Assembly (NCBI GenBank): GCA_030613505.1
Contig: JAUWLW010000004.1
Coordinates: 27,224-91,223, forward strand
Length of the DNA: 64,000 nt
Source: Candidatus Zixiibacteriota bacterium
Lineage (GTDB): Bacteria > RBG-13-66-14 > B26-G2 > WVWN01
Reading direction: 5' to 3'
Both the position numbers and the translations under genes were made by a program. Numbering within the stretch: position 1 is the first letter of the stretch; every line of letters starts with the position of its first letter. The notes below the pieces were generated by a model. That model was given only the letters and a program-made list of their open reading frames with translations, made no database searches and had not been told where the DNA came from. Shown piece by piece: positions 38,035 to 48,793 of the stretch.

Positions 38035-38485
38035 ATTCGGCCTCGGAGGGAGAACGTAATATCAGCGTTACCGGCCCGTCGTTGACGAGCGACACGGCCA
38101 TCATCGCGCCGAACTCGCCGGCGCTGGTCGGCACGCCCAAAACCGCCAACTCGTCAATGAACTTTTCGTAAAGGCGTTCGGCCTTGGCCGGCGGCGCGGC
38201 GCGCGTGAAATCGGGCCGCCGGCCCTTGCGGCAGTCGCCGTGGAGAGTGAATTGCGAGACCACGAGCGCTTCGCCTCCCACGTCCAACAACGAGAGGTTC
38301 ATACGGCGTTCGTCGTCGGCGAAGACGCGCAGGTGGGCTATTTTGGCGGCGAGGTAGGCCGCGTCTCGCTCGCCGTCGCCGGCGGCGACGCCCAGGAGTA
38401 TTAGCAGGCCGGGGCCGACGGCCGCGACGACGCGCTCCTCAACCGAGACCGTCGCCTCGCTTACGCGTTGCACTACCGCGCGCAT
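38033..38485 (-). CDS. dtd: D-aminoacyl-tRNA deacylase
   Basis: [85 protein letters not shown]. Confidence 0.96.
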   Translation of the reverse strand: MRAVVQRVSEATVSVEERVVAAVGPGLLILLGVAAGDGERDAAYLAAKIAHLRVFADDERRMNLSLLDVGGEALVVSQFTLHGDCRKGRRPDFTRAAPPAKAERLYEKFIDELAVLGVPTSAGEFGAMMAVSLVNDGPVTLILRSPSEAE

Positions 38486-38503
38486 AATAGTTTCACCCTC
38501 AAA

Positions 38504-38535
38504 AAAAAAGACAGTCGGAAGCGACTGTCTTTTTT
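38504..38535 (-). terminator. Rho-independent terminator of the LysM gene
   Basis: Minus strand AAAAAGACAGTCGC-TTCC-GACTGTC + T run; 8-bp G/C-containing stem flanked by A and T tracts. Confidence 0.85.
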
Positions 38536-38549
38536 ACGAAGATCGATAA

Positions 38550-39026
38550 TTACTGCATCGGCGGTACTTTGAGGTTCCAGCCAGGATAGATGAGGTCCGG
38601 ATCTTTAATAAGGTCACGGTTGGCGTTATAAATAAGGGGCCACTTGTAGTAGTAGGGATGGCCGTATTCCATACCGGCGATCATCCAGAGGCACTCACCT
38701 TCGACGACGACGTGGTCGCCTTTCTTCTCATCCCATTTAGCGAGGAAAGCCTGGTCTTCGCCGATAATTTTCTTCCAGAAGTCGTGGACTTTCTGGACTT
38801 TCATTACTTTGCCTTCGAGCGCTTTGTTCTCGAACTCTACGCCCTCGGCTTCTTTATTCAAGCGCAACGCGTCGTCGGTGCGGGTCTGGGTTTGCTCCTG
38901 GATTTTACCTTCGCCGGCGCCTTCGTTCATTTTTACTTCGCGCTTGAGCGCGTCGTAATCCTGAGCCAAGGCGACCGGGGCAACGCACAGCGCGAGAACC
39001 GCGAGAGCTAAGACAGCCTTTTTCAC
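38550..39026 (-). CDS. Secreted LysM-domain protein
   Basis: MKKAVLALAVLALCVAPVALAQ signal; GDHVVVEGECLWMIAGMEYGHPYYYKWPLIYNANRDLIKDPDLIYPGWNLKVP LysM. Confidence 0.85.
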   Translation of the reverse strand: MKKAVLALAVLALCVAPVALAQDYDALKREVKMNEGAGEGKIQEQTQTRTDDALRLNKEAEGVEFENKALEGKVMKVQKVHDFWKKIIGEDQAFLAKWDEKKGDHVVVEGECLWMIAGMEYGHPYYYKWPLIYNANRDLIKDPDLIYPGWNLKVPPMQ

Positions 39027-39117
39027 CCGTTAACACCCCTTTCTTTAGGAGTATTTTTATGCCGGGGCTCGTAAATACCCTTAGCGGTGCTTGAGCCGTC
39101 CGGCTAAGTTCAGCGGC

Positions 39118-39438
39118 TTATTCAAAAGTCGGTTCTTTCTCCGCGCCGTGGAGCAACGGCGTGGTCGCCATTTTGCGAGCTTTCTCTATGTTGTTGCGCT
39201 TTTCGTGAAGCTCCTTGTGTTGAGCGCGAAGCTCGTCGACTTTCTTTACGGCTTTGTCGTATTCGGCTTTGTACGCTGCGTTGGCCGAGCTAGCCTTCGC
39301 CAGTCGGTCTTCGCCTTCCTGTTTCTGCATTTTGGCGTCGTAGTACTGGTTAAGCAGTTCTTTACTCGGGCCGCAACCCAGCGCGAGGAAGCCTAGAAGG
39401 AAAGCTCCAAGGACGCTAAGCGTGATAACCTTTTTCAT
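39118..39438 (-). CDS. Small coiled-coil lipoprotein
   Basis: MKKVITLSVLGAFLLGFLALGCGPSKELLNQ (lipobox LALGC) followed by a charged helical region. Confidence 0.8.
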   Translation of the reverse strand: MKKVITLSVLGAFLLGFLALGCGPSKELLNQYYDAKMQKQEGEDRLAKASSANAAYKAEYDKAVKKVDELRAQHKELHEKRNNIEKARKMATTPLLHGAEKEPTFE

Positions 39439-39541
39439 CCTGGCGGTTCACCTCCCTTCAAGAGCTTGAGGGAAAAGCACCACGATTTATTACTCGTATT
39501 AGCCAAGGCATTTGCCACCTTTGGCTTGCTCCTTGCCCGAC

Positions 39542-39571
39542 ATTATAATAGAAAGGGATTTTCCTTGTCAA
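39542..39571 (-). promoter_or_regulatory. Strong sigma70-like promoter of the 39438 lipoprotein gene
   Basis: Minus strand TTGACA (39566-39571), 18 bp, TATAAT (39542-39547). Confidence 0.75.
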
Positions 39572-39585
39572 GTAAAAAAAACGGG

Positions 39586-39609
39586 GGCCGGGTAAAGGCC
39601 CGGCCTTTT
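39586..39609. terminator. Hairpin terminator-like element
   Basis: GGCCGGG-TAAAGG-CCCGGCC followed by TTTT; A-rich tract on the left side. Confidence 0.6.
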
Positions 39610-39720
39610 GGCTTTTTGCCGCCGCACGTGTTTCGGGGTCGGCCCGAGTATAAGGTCCACCCCGGGCCGTTTACAGCCTTTCGTCCGCCGGGCCAGCCGC
39701 CGGAGGTGCTTGGGGGTAGG

Positions 39721-39738
39721 GGACCGGTCGACCGGTCC
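39721..39738. promoter_or_regulatory. Perfect 18-bp palindrome upstream of the rplU promoter (candidate operator)
   Basis: GGACCGGTCGACCGGTCC is identical to its reverse complement. Confidence 0.6.
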
Positions 39739-39754
39739 GGGTATCGGCGGAAAC

Positions 39755-39783
39755 TTGACATAGAATGCGAAATATGTTATAAA
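39755..39783 (+). promoter_or_regulatory. Consensus-like promoter of rplU-rpmA
   Basis: TTGACA (39755-39760), 17 bp, TATAAA (39778-39783). Confidence 0.75.
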
Positions 39784-39806
39784 TATCGCCTAACAAAGGA
39801 AATATT

Positions 39807-40121
39807 ATGTTTGCCATTGTTCGTTTCAAGGATAGACAATACCGTTTACGCGAGGGCGACGTCGTGGCGTTTGACAAGTTCGACGCCGACGTCGGTTCCC
39901 GGCTCGAGCTAGACGAGGTCTTGATGGTCGGCGACGAGGGAGGCGCCGACGTCGGCAATCCCGTGCTGGACGGCGCCCGCGTTATCGCCGAGGTCGTAGG
40001 CCACGAACGCAGGCCGAAGTTGGAGGTTTTTAAGTTAAAACGCCGTAAAAACTATAAAAGGTTGCGCGGCCACCGGCAGCCGTATACGTTGGTAAAGGTT
40101 TTATCGGTTACTAAACAGTGA
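39807..40121 (+). CDS. rplU: 50S ribosomal protein L21
   Basis: MFAIVRFKDRQYRLREGDVVAFDKFDADVGSRLELDEVLMVGDEG...KRRKNYKRLRGHRQPYTLVKV. Confidence 0.95.
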   Translation: MFAIVRFKDRQYRLREGDVVAFDKFDADVGSRLELDEVLMVGDEGGADVGNPVLDGARVIAEVVGHERRPKLEVFKLKRRKNYKRLRGHRQPYTLVKVLSVTKQ

Positions 40122-40163
40122 CTAAATTCCGGCTCGCGGCCGGTCGTAATATCGGAGGCAAGA

Positions 40164-40418
40164 ATGGCCCACAAAAAGTCAGGCGGCTCATCCCGAAACG
40201 GGCGCGACAGCCCTGGCCAGCGCCTCGGTCTGAAGGCGTTCGGCGGCGAATTTGTTACCGCCGGCTCAATAATAATTCGACAGCGCGGTACCAGTTTTTA
40301 CCCGGGTGAAAACGTGGGCTTAGGCAAAGATTATACGCTTTTCGCTAAAGCCGACGGCCGCGTGAAATTCGTTAAGCGGAGAAAGCGGCGCGAAGTACAC
40401 GTCGTAGTCCAGGTCTAG
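40164..40418 (+). CDS. rpmA: 50S ribosomal protein L27
   Basis: [69 protein letters not shown]. Confidence 0.98.
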   Translation: MAHKKSGGSSRNGRDSPGQRLGLKAFGGEFVTAGSIIIRQRGTSFYPGENVGLGKDYTLFAKADGRVKFVKRRKRREVHVVVQV

Positions 40419-40479
40419 ACGAGTAAGCATAATATCGTTCGAAACCACGGGATGTCCCGGCGGGTTGAAAAGCGCTTAG

Positions 40480-41812
<1,333 letters not shown>

Positions 41813-41832
41813 ATGCCCTGTCGCGTGCGCGG

Positions 41833-41853
41833 CCGCCCGGGGGGCGGTTTTTT
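41833..41853 (+). terminator. Rho-independent terminator
   Basis: CCGCCC-GGG-GGGCGG-TTTTTT. Confidence 0.8.
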
Positions 41854-41924
41854 GTTAGCCCAGACCGGCAAGGGTCGCGTAGCCGCCGCGGCCGGGCTTG
41901 GCGTTCAGGGAAGGACGGTTCTGG

Positions 41925-41953
41925 TTGTGTCAGCGCCGTAAACGGTTTATAAT
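41925..41953 (+). promoter_or_regulatory. Sigma70-like promoter for GT4 gene
   Basis: TTGTGT (41925-41930), 17 bp, TATAAT (41948-41953). Confidence 0.6.
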
Positions 41954-41983
41954 AAGATCGGCTTATACTTTACGGGAGCAAGC

Positions 41984-43171
41984 GTGCGTCTTTTGATTAT
42001 CGCGTCGGAGGTACCGTACCCGCCCACGGATTCAAACCGCGCGGTGGCTTTTAACCTCCTCCGCCATTTCCGCGACAAACACGACGTTACTTTACTCGCC
42101 ATGACGTCCGGCGACGCGCCCGAGGACGTCGCGGTCGTCCGGGGTATGGTGCGCGAACTGGTGCTCGTCGAGCACGAAATTTCGAAGACGCGGCTTCGGC
42201 GACTGTGGAGTATGTTAACCATCTGGCCTTTCGGCGTATTATTGTACCGCAACCGTTGTTTCGCTTCGGCCTTGGAGCGGTTGCTCTACCGGAAGCGTTT
42301 CGACGTTATAATAGGGGGCCATATCAATATGGCCCAGTACACGCTCGAGGTCCAACGTACGCCCAAAATTATCGCGCCCTTGGACGCGATCTCGCTTTAT
42401 TATAAGCGCCGGCTCGGCCTGCCACTCGACCCCGCGTCGTTCGTTTACTGCCTATTGCAATATTGGAAGGTCCGGCGGTACGAAAAGCGGACGTACCCTC
42501 GTTACGACGCCTGCGTGTTGGTAGCGCGCCGCGACGCCGAGGTTATCCGCGAGCTATGCCCAGGCCTTCCCATTTACTTCGCCCCCTCGGGCACCGATAT
42601 CCCGCCCGACAAGGAAGTGGCGATAGAGCCTGCTTCTACCGCGTTCTCGGGCGTTATGGATTATCCTCCCAACGTCGACGCCGCAGCGTATTTCGCGAAC
42701 GAGATATTCCCGTTGGTACGGCGAGAAGTCCCGGAGGCGAAATTCCACGTAGTGGGCAAGAACCCGAACGCCGAAGTCCTGTCGTTGGGCCGGCGCGACG
42801 GCATCGTCGTCACCGGGCCCGTACCGGACGTCAAGGAGTACTTAAGGCACGTACAGGTTTATATATGTCCCATGCGGCTCGGCGCCGGCATGAAGATGAA
42901 GGTGTTGGAGGCGATGGCCGTATCTTTGCCCGTGGTTTCTACTACCCGCGGCGCGGAGGGTATGGACTTCGTCGCCGGGCGGGAATTTATCGCCGCCGAC
43001 GAACCGGGCGAGTTCGCCGCGGCGGTCGTCCGCCTTTTGGGCGACGAGAGTTTGCGCGAGGAATACGGCCGGTGGGGCCGTCGGGCGGTGGAACGCAGCT
43101 ACACGTGGGAAGCCCACGCCCAGGCGTGGGAGGAGATAATCAATTCCGTCGCCGCCGTGAAGAGGTACTAA
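41984..43171 (+). CDS. Glycosyltransferase family 4-like
   Basis: RLLIIASEVPYPPTDSNRAVAFNLLRHF; FSGVMDYPPNVDAAAYFANEIFPLVRREVPEAKFHVVGKNP; PMRLGAGMKMKVLEAMAVSLPVVSTTRGAEGM. Confidence 0.93.
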   Translation: MRLLIIASEVPYPPTDSNRAVAFNLLRHFRDKHDVTLLAMTSGDAPEDVAVVRGMVRELVLVEHEISKTRLRRLWSMLTIWPFGVLLYRNRCFASALERLLYRKRFDVIIGGHINMAQYTLEVQRTPKIIAPLDAISLYYKRRLGLPLDPASFVYCLLQYWKVRRYEKRTYPRYDACVLVARRDAEVIRELCPGLPIYFAPSGTDIPPDKEVAIEPASTAFSGVMDYPPNVDAAAYFANEIFPLVRREVPEAKFHVVGKNPNAEVLSLGRRDGIVVTGPVPDVKEYLRHVQVYICPMRLGAGMKMKVLEAMAVSLPVVSTTRGAEGMDFVAGREFIAADEPGEFAAAVVRLLGDESLREEYGRWGRRAVERSYTWEAHAQAWEEIINSVAAVKRY

Positions 43172-43184
43172 CCGCGGCGACGCG

Positions 43185-44063
43185 TCACTCGACGTTTTGA
43201 ACCTGCTCGCGGATTTGCTCGAGCAGGTCTTTTATTTCTATGACCGTAGACGCTATGTGAGCGGCTTGGGCCTTGGCCGCGATGGTATTGGCCTCGCGGT
43301 TCATTTCTATCGTCAAGAAGTCGAGGCGACGTCCCACCCGGCCGCCGCCGGTGACGGCGTCGGCGAAAGCGTGGAGGTGGGCCCGGGTACGAACGATTTC
43401 CTCGCTGACGTCGGCCCTATCGGCGAACAGAGCCACTTCCGCCTCGAGGCGCGATTCGTCAATCGAAGCGTTTAGGGCCAGCTCGGCCGCCCGCGCCGCG
43501 AGCTTGTCCCGGTAGGCGGCGGTTACTTCCGGCGCGTGCGCGGCTACGTCGTCGATCAGCTTTTCTACCCGCCGCAGCCGTTCGTCGAGGTCCGCGGCCA
43601 ATTTCGCCCCCTCCGCCTCGCGCATCTCGACGACGCGCGTCAGCGCGGCTTCAAGGGCGGCCACGACGCTTTCGGTAAACGCGCCTTCGTCGTGTGCCTC
43701 TTCCTCCACCACCAGGAACCATTCCGAAGAAGTCAACGCGTCCAAAGGGAAGTTACCCTTCAAACCCAGCGCGTACCGTAGCCGCTCGAACTCGTTTACG
43801 TATTCGCGAGCGAACTCGACGTCGGCGGCAACGCGTTTGGCCGTCGGCGTCGTACCTCGCACGGCCACGTTCAGGTGAACGGAGCCGCGGCCGACTTTTT
43901 CGCCCACCAGGCCCCGGATTTTAAGCTCCAACGAGCCGTACGCGCGCAGGCCCCTTACGGCGACGTCGAGGTGCCGGCCGTTTACGGTCGTGACTTCGAC
44001 AATAACGGAACCGTCGCCGTAGGGCGCTTCGCCGCGGCCGAATCCGGTCATCGATTTCAGCAT
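43185..44063 (-). CDS. YicC/YloC family protein
   Basis: MLKSMTGFGRGEAPYGDGSVIVEVTTVNGRHLDVAVR; C-terminal GRRLDFLTIEMNREANTIAAKAQAAHIASTVIEIKDLLEQIREQVQNVE. Confidence 0.94.
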   Translation of the reverse strand: MLKSMTGFGRGEAPYGDGSVIVEVTTVNGRHLDVAVRGLRAYGSLELKIRGLVGEKVGRGSVHLNVAVRGTTPTAKRVAADVEFAREYVNEFERLRYALGLKGNFPLDALTSSEWFLVVEEEAHDEGAFTESVVAALEAALTRVVEMREAEGAKLAADLDERLRRVEKLIDDVAAHAPEVTAAYRDKLAARAAELALNASIDESRLEAEVALFADRADVSEEIVRTRAHLHAFADAVTGGGRVGRRLDFLTIEMNREANTIAAKAQAAHIASTVIEIKDLLEQIREQVQNVE

Positions 44064-44182
44064 AGGAAACCTCTAAGTTGACTTTCGCATGGTATCATTA
44101 CGTCGGCGCATACGCAAGGGTATACGGCGCCGCGGTTTACCTTCAACCGGAGCCTGATTTGTGTTAATATAAGCTCCGGCTT

Positions 44183-45214
44183 ATGAAAATCGCCATTATC
44201 GATTACGACCTCCCCCGCCAACTCATCGCCCAGGAACCGGCTCCCGAGCGGGATGGCGCCCGGCTTATGGCGTGCCGGAGGGAGGGGGGAGCTCCTTCGC
44301 ACCGTACGGTCGCCGATTTTCCCGGTTTATTGCGGCCCGGCGACGTTTTGGTCGTAAACGATACGTCTGTTTACCCGGCGCGCCTGCCGGGTTTGCTCGA
44401 CGGCGCCGAGGCCGAGCTGCTGCTGCTCAAGAAGTTAGCTCCCGGCCGGTACCGGGCGTTGGCCCGGCCGGCGCGCCGAGCCGGCGTGGGCGCGCGATTT
44501 ACGTTCGGCGGCGACGGCTTACGTGCCGAGGTAGTCGGCGTGCTGGCGGGCCCGGAACGCGTCGTCGAGTTTTTCGGTGTCGACGACGTGGAAGCGGCCG
44601 TGGACGCCGCCGGCAGCGTCCCGTTGCCGCCGTATATTAAAAGGCCGGCGGGTCCTACCGCCCGGGACGCTGAACGGTACCAGACGGTGTATGCCAAGCG
44701 CCGCGGCTCCGTGGCGGCTCCTACCGCGGGGCTGCACTTCACGCGCGCCATGCTGGAGGAAATTCGCGCGGCCGGGGTCGACGTAGTAGAAATAACGCTC
44801 CATATATCGTACGGTACGTTCAAACCCATCCGCGCTGAAGCCTTCGAAGAGTACGAGATGGAACGTGAGGAGATGAACGTCAACCGCTCGGCGGCGCGGG
44901 CGATAAGCGCCGCAAAGCTGGAGGGTCGGCGCGTCGTCGCGGTGGGCACGACGGCCGTCAGGGCGCTCGAGACCGCGGTTGATGATAGCGGCGTCGTCGC
45001 GCCCTTTCGCGGCGAGACGACGTTGTTTATCTACCCCGGGTACCGGTTCAAACTCGTAGACGCGTTGCTGACGAATTTCCACTTGCCGCGCTCGAGTTTG
45101 CTCGCCCTGATCGCCGCCTTCGCGGGCGTCGAGAACGTCTTGGGCTGGTACGCCGCCGCCGTCGAGGAAGGTTACCGTTTTTACTCGTACGGCGACGCGA
45201 TGTTTATATATTAA
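44183..45214 (+). CDS. queA: S-adenosylmethionine:tRNA ribosyltransferase-isomerase
   Basis: DYDLPRQLIAQEPAPERDGARLM; DVLVVNDTSVYPARL; GSVAAPTAGLHFTRAML; VDALLTNFHLPRSSLLALIAAFAG. Confidence 0.97.
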   Translation: MKIAIIDYDLPRQLIAQEPAPERDGARLMACRREGGAPSHRTVADFPGLLRPGDVLVVNDTSVYPARLPGLLDGAEAELLLLKKLAPGRYRALARPARRAGVGARFTFGGDGLRAEVVGVLAGPERVVEFFGVDDVEAAVDAAGSVPLPPYIKRPAGPTARDAERYQTVYAKRRGSVAAPTAGLHFTRAMLEEIRAAGVDVVEITLHISYGTFKPIRAEAFEEYEMEREEMNVNRSAARAISAAKLEGRRVVAVGTTAVRALETAVDDSGVVAPFRGETTLFIYPGYRFKLVDALLTNFHLPRSSLLALIAAFAGVENVLGWYAAAVEEGYRFYSYGDAMFIY

Positions 45215-45227
45215 AGGAGCGGATATC

Positions 45228-45905
45228 GTGAGTAACATCTTGAAAATCGCCGGCGTAGGGATCCTGGTCGTCGCTTCCGTCGTATGTTTTGCGTTGGGCC
45301 GGGTGTGGCCGGGGGTCGTTCTGGCGGTTCTAACGGTCGTCGTCTTCGTTTGGGCCGCGTTTACTTTCCAGCGGCCGGTGTTGAAAGTGAGAAGCGCCGA
45401 GCTGACGTTGAAGCTCCTCGACGCCGACGGTGACGTAGCCCATTTCGAAAAGAAGCAGGAGCTGATGCCGATCGGTAAACCGCTCGCCGACATTCGCGAC
45501 AGGAACCTATTTACGAAGGGACGTTTGGACGACTTCGACGTCGCCCCGGGCGAAATAGGCGAGAGGATGAGCGTCGGGAAGTATTATATTATCAAGGTAG
45601 TATTTAAACCGCCCCTCGCGCCTGGTGTGCCGGTTTCGCGTAGGGTGGCGTACAATATATACGAGGCGTTCACCGCTGCCGACGTTTCGTTTATGTTCGT
45701 AGGCGATTACCCGACGGACGACGTGGTGTTTCGCGTCGAGTTCCCGCCGGGGCGATTGCCACACCGGGCGCGGGCGTACGTCAAGAGGGAGAACCGCGCT
45801 CCCAAACCGGCGGACCTGGACCGCTCGGCCGATGGCGCCGTGCTCGAATGGCACGTCGGCCGGATGAGGCCCGGTGCCCAGTATTACGTGGAATGGACGT
45901 GGTAG
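45228..45905 (+). CDS. Membrane protein of unknown function
   Basis: 225 aa with two N-terminal TM segments and a beta-rich exterior; directly follows queA. Confidence 0.7.
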   Translation: MSNILKIAGVGILVVASVVCFALGRVWPGVVLAVLTVVVFVWAAFTFQRPVLKVRSAELTLKLLDADGDVAHFEKKQELMPIGKPLADIRDRNLFTKGRLDDFDVAPGEIGERMSVGKYYIIKVVFKPPLAPGVPVSRRVAYNIYEAFTAADVSFMFVGDYPTDDVVFRVEFPPGRLPHRARAYVKRENRAPKPADLDRSADGAVLEWHVGRMRPGAQYYVEWTW

Positions 45906-45920
45906 CGCGATCGGCGGCGG

Positions 45921-46868
45921 TTATTCCGCTGCGACCCCTGTAGGCGTGTTAACTCGTTTAATAGTTATGAGCTTTTCGCTCAAAGGGGAATAGCAGACTA
46001 TTTCTTCCGCCTCGTCGTACGCGACCCACAACCTGCCGCCGCCGTCGACGTCGAGAGCGGCTACGCTCTCCGGTTCCGGGATGGAGCCGGTAATTTTTTC
46101 GGCGTCGGCCGATATCTTCAAGATGCCGGTGTAGTGGGTCGCGACCCAGACGTTTCCCCGCGCGTCGTCGACCGCGAGTTGGACGGGTAGTTCGACGCCG
46201 GTAACCCTCCTCTTAAGCCGCCCCTCCCGGTTTATGGCGAAGACCCTGTTGTTGCGGTAGTCGGCCACCCACACGAGTTCGCGGGTCGCGTCGTAGGCCA
46301 ACGCCCGGGCCTCATTAACGCCGCTCATATTCCGCTTGGTTTCGCATTCCGGCCCGACCAGGCTCAGCGTCCTTATACCGCCTGCTACCCACGCGGAGCA
46401 GTCGCCCAAAGCGGCCACCGCGAACGGCTCATGGAAGGAACCGGACCGGAAAACCTCGTTCCCTTCCACGTCGTACTTCGCCACCTGGTGGCCGTAGAAG
46501 TCGGCGACCCAAACCGAGCCGTCTCCCTCGTCGAGCGAGAGCGACGGTTCTATGGGTCGCTTCTCGAGGAGGTAGAGGCGAAGGTCGCTCGTACCTATGG
46601 CCGGAGCGTGGGCCGCGCCGCGGATGCGGAAGACCTCTTTCCCCGCGTCGACGTCGAAGCAGACCAGGCTGTAATCGTACGCGTCGAGGAACCACAAGCG
46701 GTGGCGTTCCACGTCCAACGCCAGCGAAATAGGCCGGCGGTAGTTATCGTAGGTGTGGACGTGCTCGCCCTCGTCCGAATATCGGCGGAGGCCGCCTTCG
46801 TAACCTACCCACACCGCCGCTTGCGCCATCCCGGCCGCGATAAGGGTGATTATCGTCACTCGACGCAT
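45921..46868 (-). CDS. Secreted NHL/beta-propeller-type protein
   Basis: Repeats VWVADFYGHQVAKYDVEGNEV, VWVADYRNNRVFAINREGRL, VWVATHYTGILKIS. Confidence 0.8.
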   Translation of the reverse strand: MRRVTIITLIAAGMAQAAVWVGYEGGLRRYSDEGEHVHTYDNYRRPISLALDVERHRLWFLDAYDYSLVCFDVDAGKEVFRIRGAAHAPAIGTSDLRLYLLEKRPIEPSLSLDEGDGSVWVADFYGHQVAKYDVEGNEVFRSGSFHEPFAVAALGDCSAWVAGGIRTLSLVGPECETKRNMSGVNEARALAYDATRELVWVADYRNNRVFAINREGRLKRRVTGVELPVQLAVDDARGNVWVATHYTGILKISADAEKITGSIPEPESVAALDVDGGGRLWVAYDEAEEIVCYSPLSEKLITIKRVNTPTGVAAE

Positions 46869-46901
46869 ACTATTCTATTTTAAGAGCGGACCCGGCCGCC
46901 G

Positions 46902-47972
46902 TCAATTGTTTTCTCGAAGGATTTTATCGCGAAGGCGGGCGACAAATTGGTTGAGGTAATATAAGTTGTGAAGGGATACGAGGCGCCCGGCGAGGTGTTC
47001 GCCCGCGAGGAAGAGGTGGCGGAGGTAAGCGCGGCTGAAGTGGCGGCAGGTGTAGCAACCGCAGCCTTCGTCGAGGGGGCGCTTGTCATCCCGGTACGAC
47101 GATTGGCGAACGTTCGCGCGGCCTTCATCGACGAGCGCCGTCCCGTGCCGCCCTTCCCGAGTGGGCACGACGCAGTCGAACAGGTCGACGCCGGCCGCTA
47201 CCGCCGCCGCAATGTCTTTGGGGCGCCCCACGCCCATAAGGTAACGTATTTTATTGGGAGGGAGTAACGAAGCCGTAAATGCGGCGTACTCGGCGGTCTG
47301 GGCCGGTTCCTCGCCGACCGAAAGGCCGCCGACGGCATAACCGAAGAAGTCCATCGCGACGAGTTCGGCCGCGCTGCGCTCGCGGAGGTCTTTAAAGAGC
47401 GCGCCCTGGACGATTCCCAATAACCTTTGCGAGGACGAGCCGTGCGTCTCGCGGCAGCGCGCCGCCCACGCCGTCGTGAGGGAGACCGCTTTTTCGGCCT
47501 CTTTACGGCCGGTGGGGTAAGAGGTACAATAGTCGAAGGCCATTATGAGGTCCGCGCCCAGTTGCTCCTGGATGCGGGTTGCGACCTCGGGCGTGAGCCG
47601 GAGCAATTGGCCGTCGACGTGGGAGCGGAAGGTCACGCCGTCGTCGTCTACGTCGCGCAGCGGCGCGAGGGAGTGGATTTGGAAACCGCCCGAGTCTGTA
47701 AGGATGACGCCCGGCCACGACATGAATTGGTGGAGGCCGCCCAATGCAGCCACGACTTCAGCGCCGGGACGTACGTACAGGTGGTACGCGTTCGCGACCA
47801 AGATACTCGTCCCGGCGGCTTTCAGTTCTTCCGGCGTAAGGAGTTTGACGACGGCCTGGGTGGCCACCGGCATAAATGCGGGGGTCTTTACGACGCCGTG
47901 GGGGGTCGTCAACAGGCCGGCGCGGCCCGCCGGGCCCGCGGCTTCGACCTCGAACGAGAACGCTTGGGACAT
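46902..47972 (-). CDS. tgt: tRNA-guanine transglycosylase
   Basis: GVVKTPAFMPVATQAVVKLLTPEEL, VILTDSGGFQIHSLA, DLIMAFDYCTSYP, CGCYTCRHFSRAYLRHLF zinc site. Confidence 0.97.
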   Translation of the reverse strand: MSQAFSFEVEAAGPAGRAGLLTTPHGVVKTPAFMPVATQAVVKLLTPEELKAAGTSILVANAYHLYVRPGAEVVAALGGLHQFMSWPGVILTDSGGFQIHSLAPLRDVDDDGVTFRSHVDGQLLRLTPEVATRIQEQLGADLIMAFDYCTSYPTGRKEAEKAVSLTTAWAARCRETHGSSSQRLLGIVQGALFKDLRERSAAELVAMDFFGYAVGGLSVGEEPAQTAEYAAFTASLLPPNKIRYLMGVGRPKDIAAAVAAGVDLFDCVVPTREGRHGTALVDEGRANVRQSSYRDDKRPLDEGCGCYTCRHFSRAYLRHLFLAGEHLAGRLVSLHNLYYLNQFVARLRDKILRENN

Positions 47973-47981
47973 GGGCGCGCT

Positions 47982-48746
47982 TTACGTCCCCTCGTGGGTT
48001 CGTATGGACGGGAGGTCTCTTTCGAAGAGTTGGCTCACGAGTCGTACTAATAGCGACGCGCCCTTGTGGGCGAGCGCCAGTAGCTTCTCGAATTCGGCGT
48101 CGGCGAAAGGCCGTTCTTCGGCGGATGCTTGGATTTCTACCAGGCGGCCCGAGGCCGTGATGGCGCAGTTCATATCGACCGCGGCGTCGCTGTCCTCGGC
48201 GTAAGCCAGGTCGAGCAGCAGCCTGCCGCCGACGATGCCCGCGGATACCCCGACGACGACTTCGGCGAGCGGGAGTTGGCCGCTTCCATCTAGAATATGA
48301 GCCGTCGCGAGGGCGTCGCGGAGCGCGACGTAGCCGCCGGTGATAGCAGCGGCGCGGGTTCCGCCGTCGGCCTGGATGACGTCGCAGTCGACGACGACGC
48401 GCCGGTCTCCCAGCGCCGGCAGGTCCGTTACGGCGCGCAGGCACCGGCCCACGAGCCGCTGTATTTCCATCGTGCGCCCCGGTGGCCGGGCGGCCCGGCC
48501 TTCGCGAAAAGACCTTGTGTGCGTGGCTCGGGGCAACATAGAATATTCGGCGGTGACCCAGCCCCGGCCCGCCCCTTCGAGCCAATTGGGGACGCCGGCC
48601 TCCACCGAGGCGGCGCAGATGACTTTGGTATCGCCGACTTCTATAAGGCACGAACCTTCGGGATGTTTTATATACCCGCGGGATATTTTAACGGGCCGTA
48701 GCTGATCCGGTCGGCGACCGTCGGGGCGGGGTTTGTCTACGGGCAT
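47982..48746 (-). CDS. rph: Ribonuclease PH
   Basis: RPDGRRPDQLRPVKISRGYIKHPEGSCLIEVGDTKVICAASVE; IQRLVGRCLRAVTDL; VVDCDVIQADGGTRAAAITGGYVALRDA. Confidence 0.96.
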   Translation of the reverse strand: MPVDKPRPDGRRPDQLRPVKISRGYIKHPEGSCLIEVGDTKVICAASVEAGVPNWLEGAGRGWVTAEYSMLPRATHTRSFREGRAARPPGRTMEIQRLVGRCLRAVTDLPALGDRRVVVDCDVIQADGGTRAAAITGGYVALRDALATAHILDGSGQLPLAEVVVGVSAGIVGGRLLLDLAYAEDSDAAVDMNCAITASGRLVEIQASAEERPFADAEFEKLLALAHKGASLLVRLVSQLFERDLPSIRTHEGT

Positions 48747-48793
48747 GAGAACCTCGTTCCGTTTTCGCGCGCGAACCTTCTAAGGAGGTTAAA

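Noticed and set aside
39606-39720. GC-rich intergenic tract as a possible structured RNA upstream of rplU
   Set aside because: It lies upstream of the rplU promoter, so it would not be in the transcript; no cloverleaf or known leader motif recognised.
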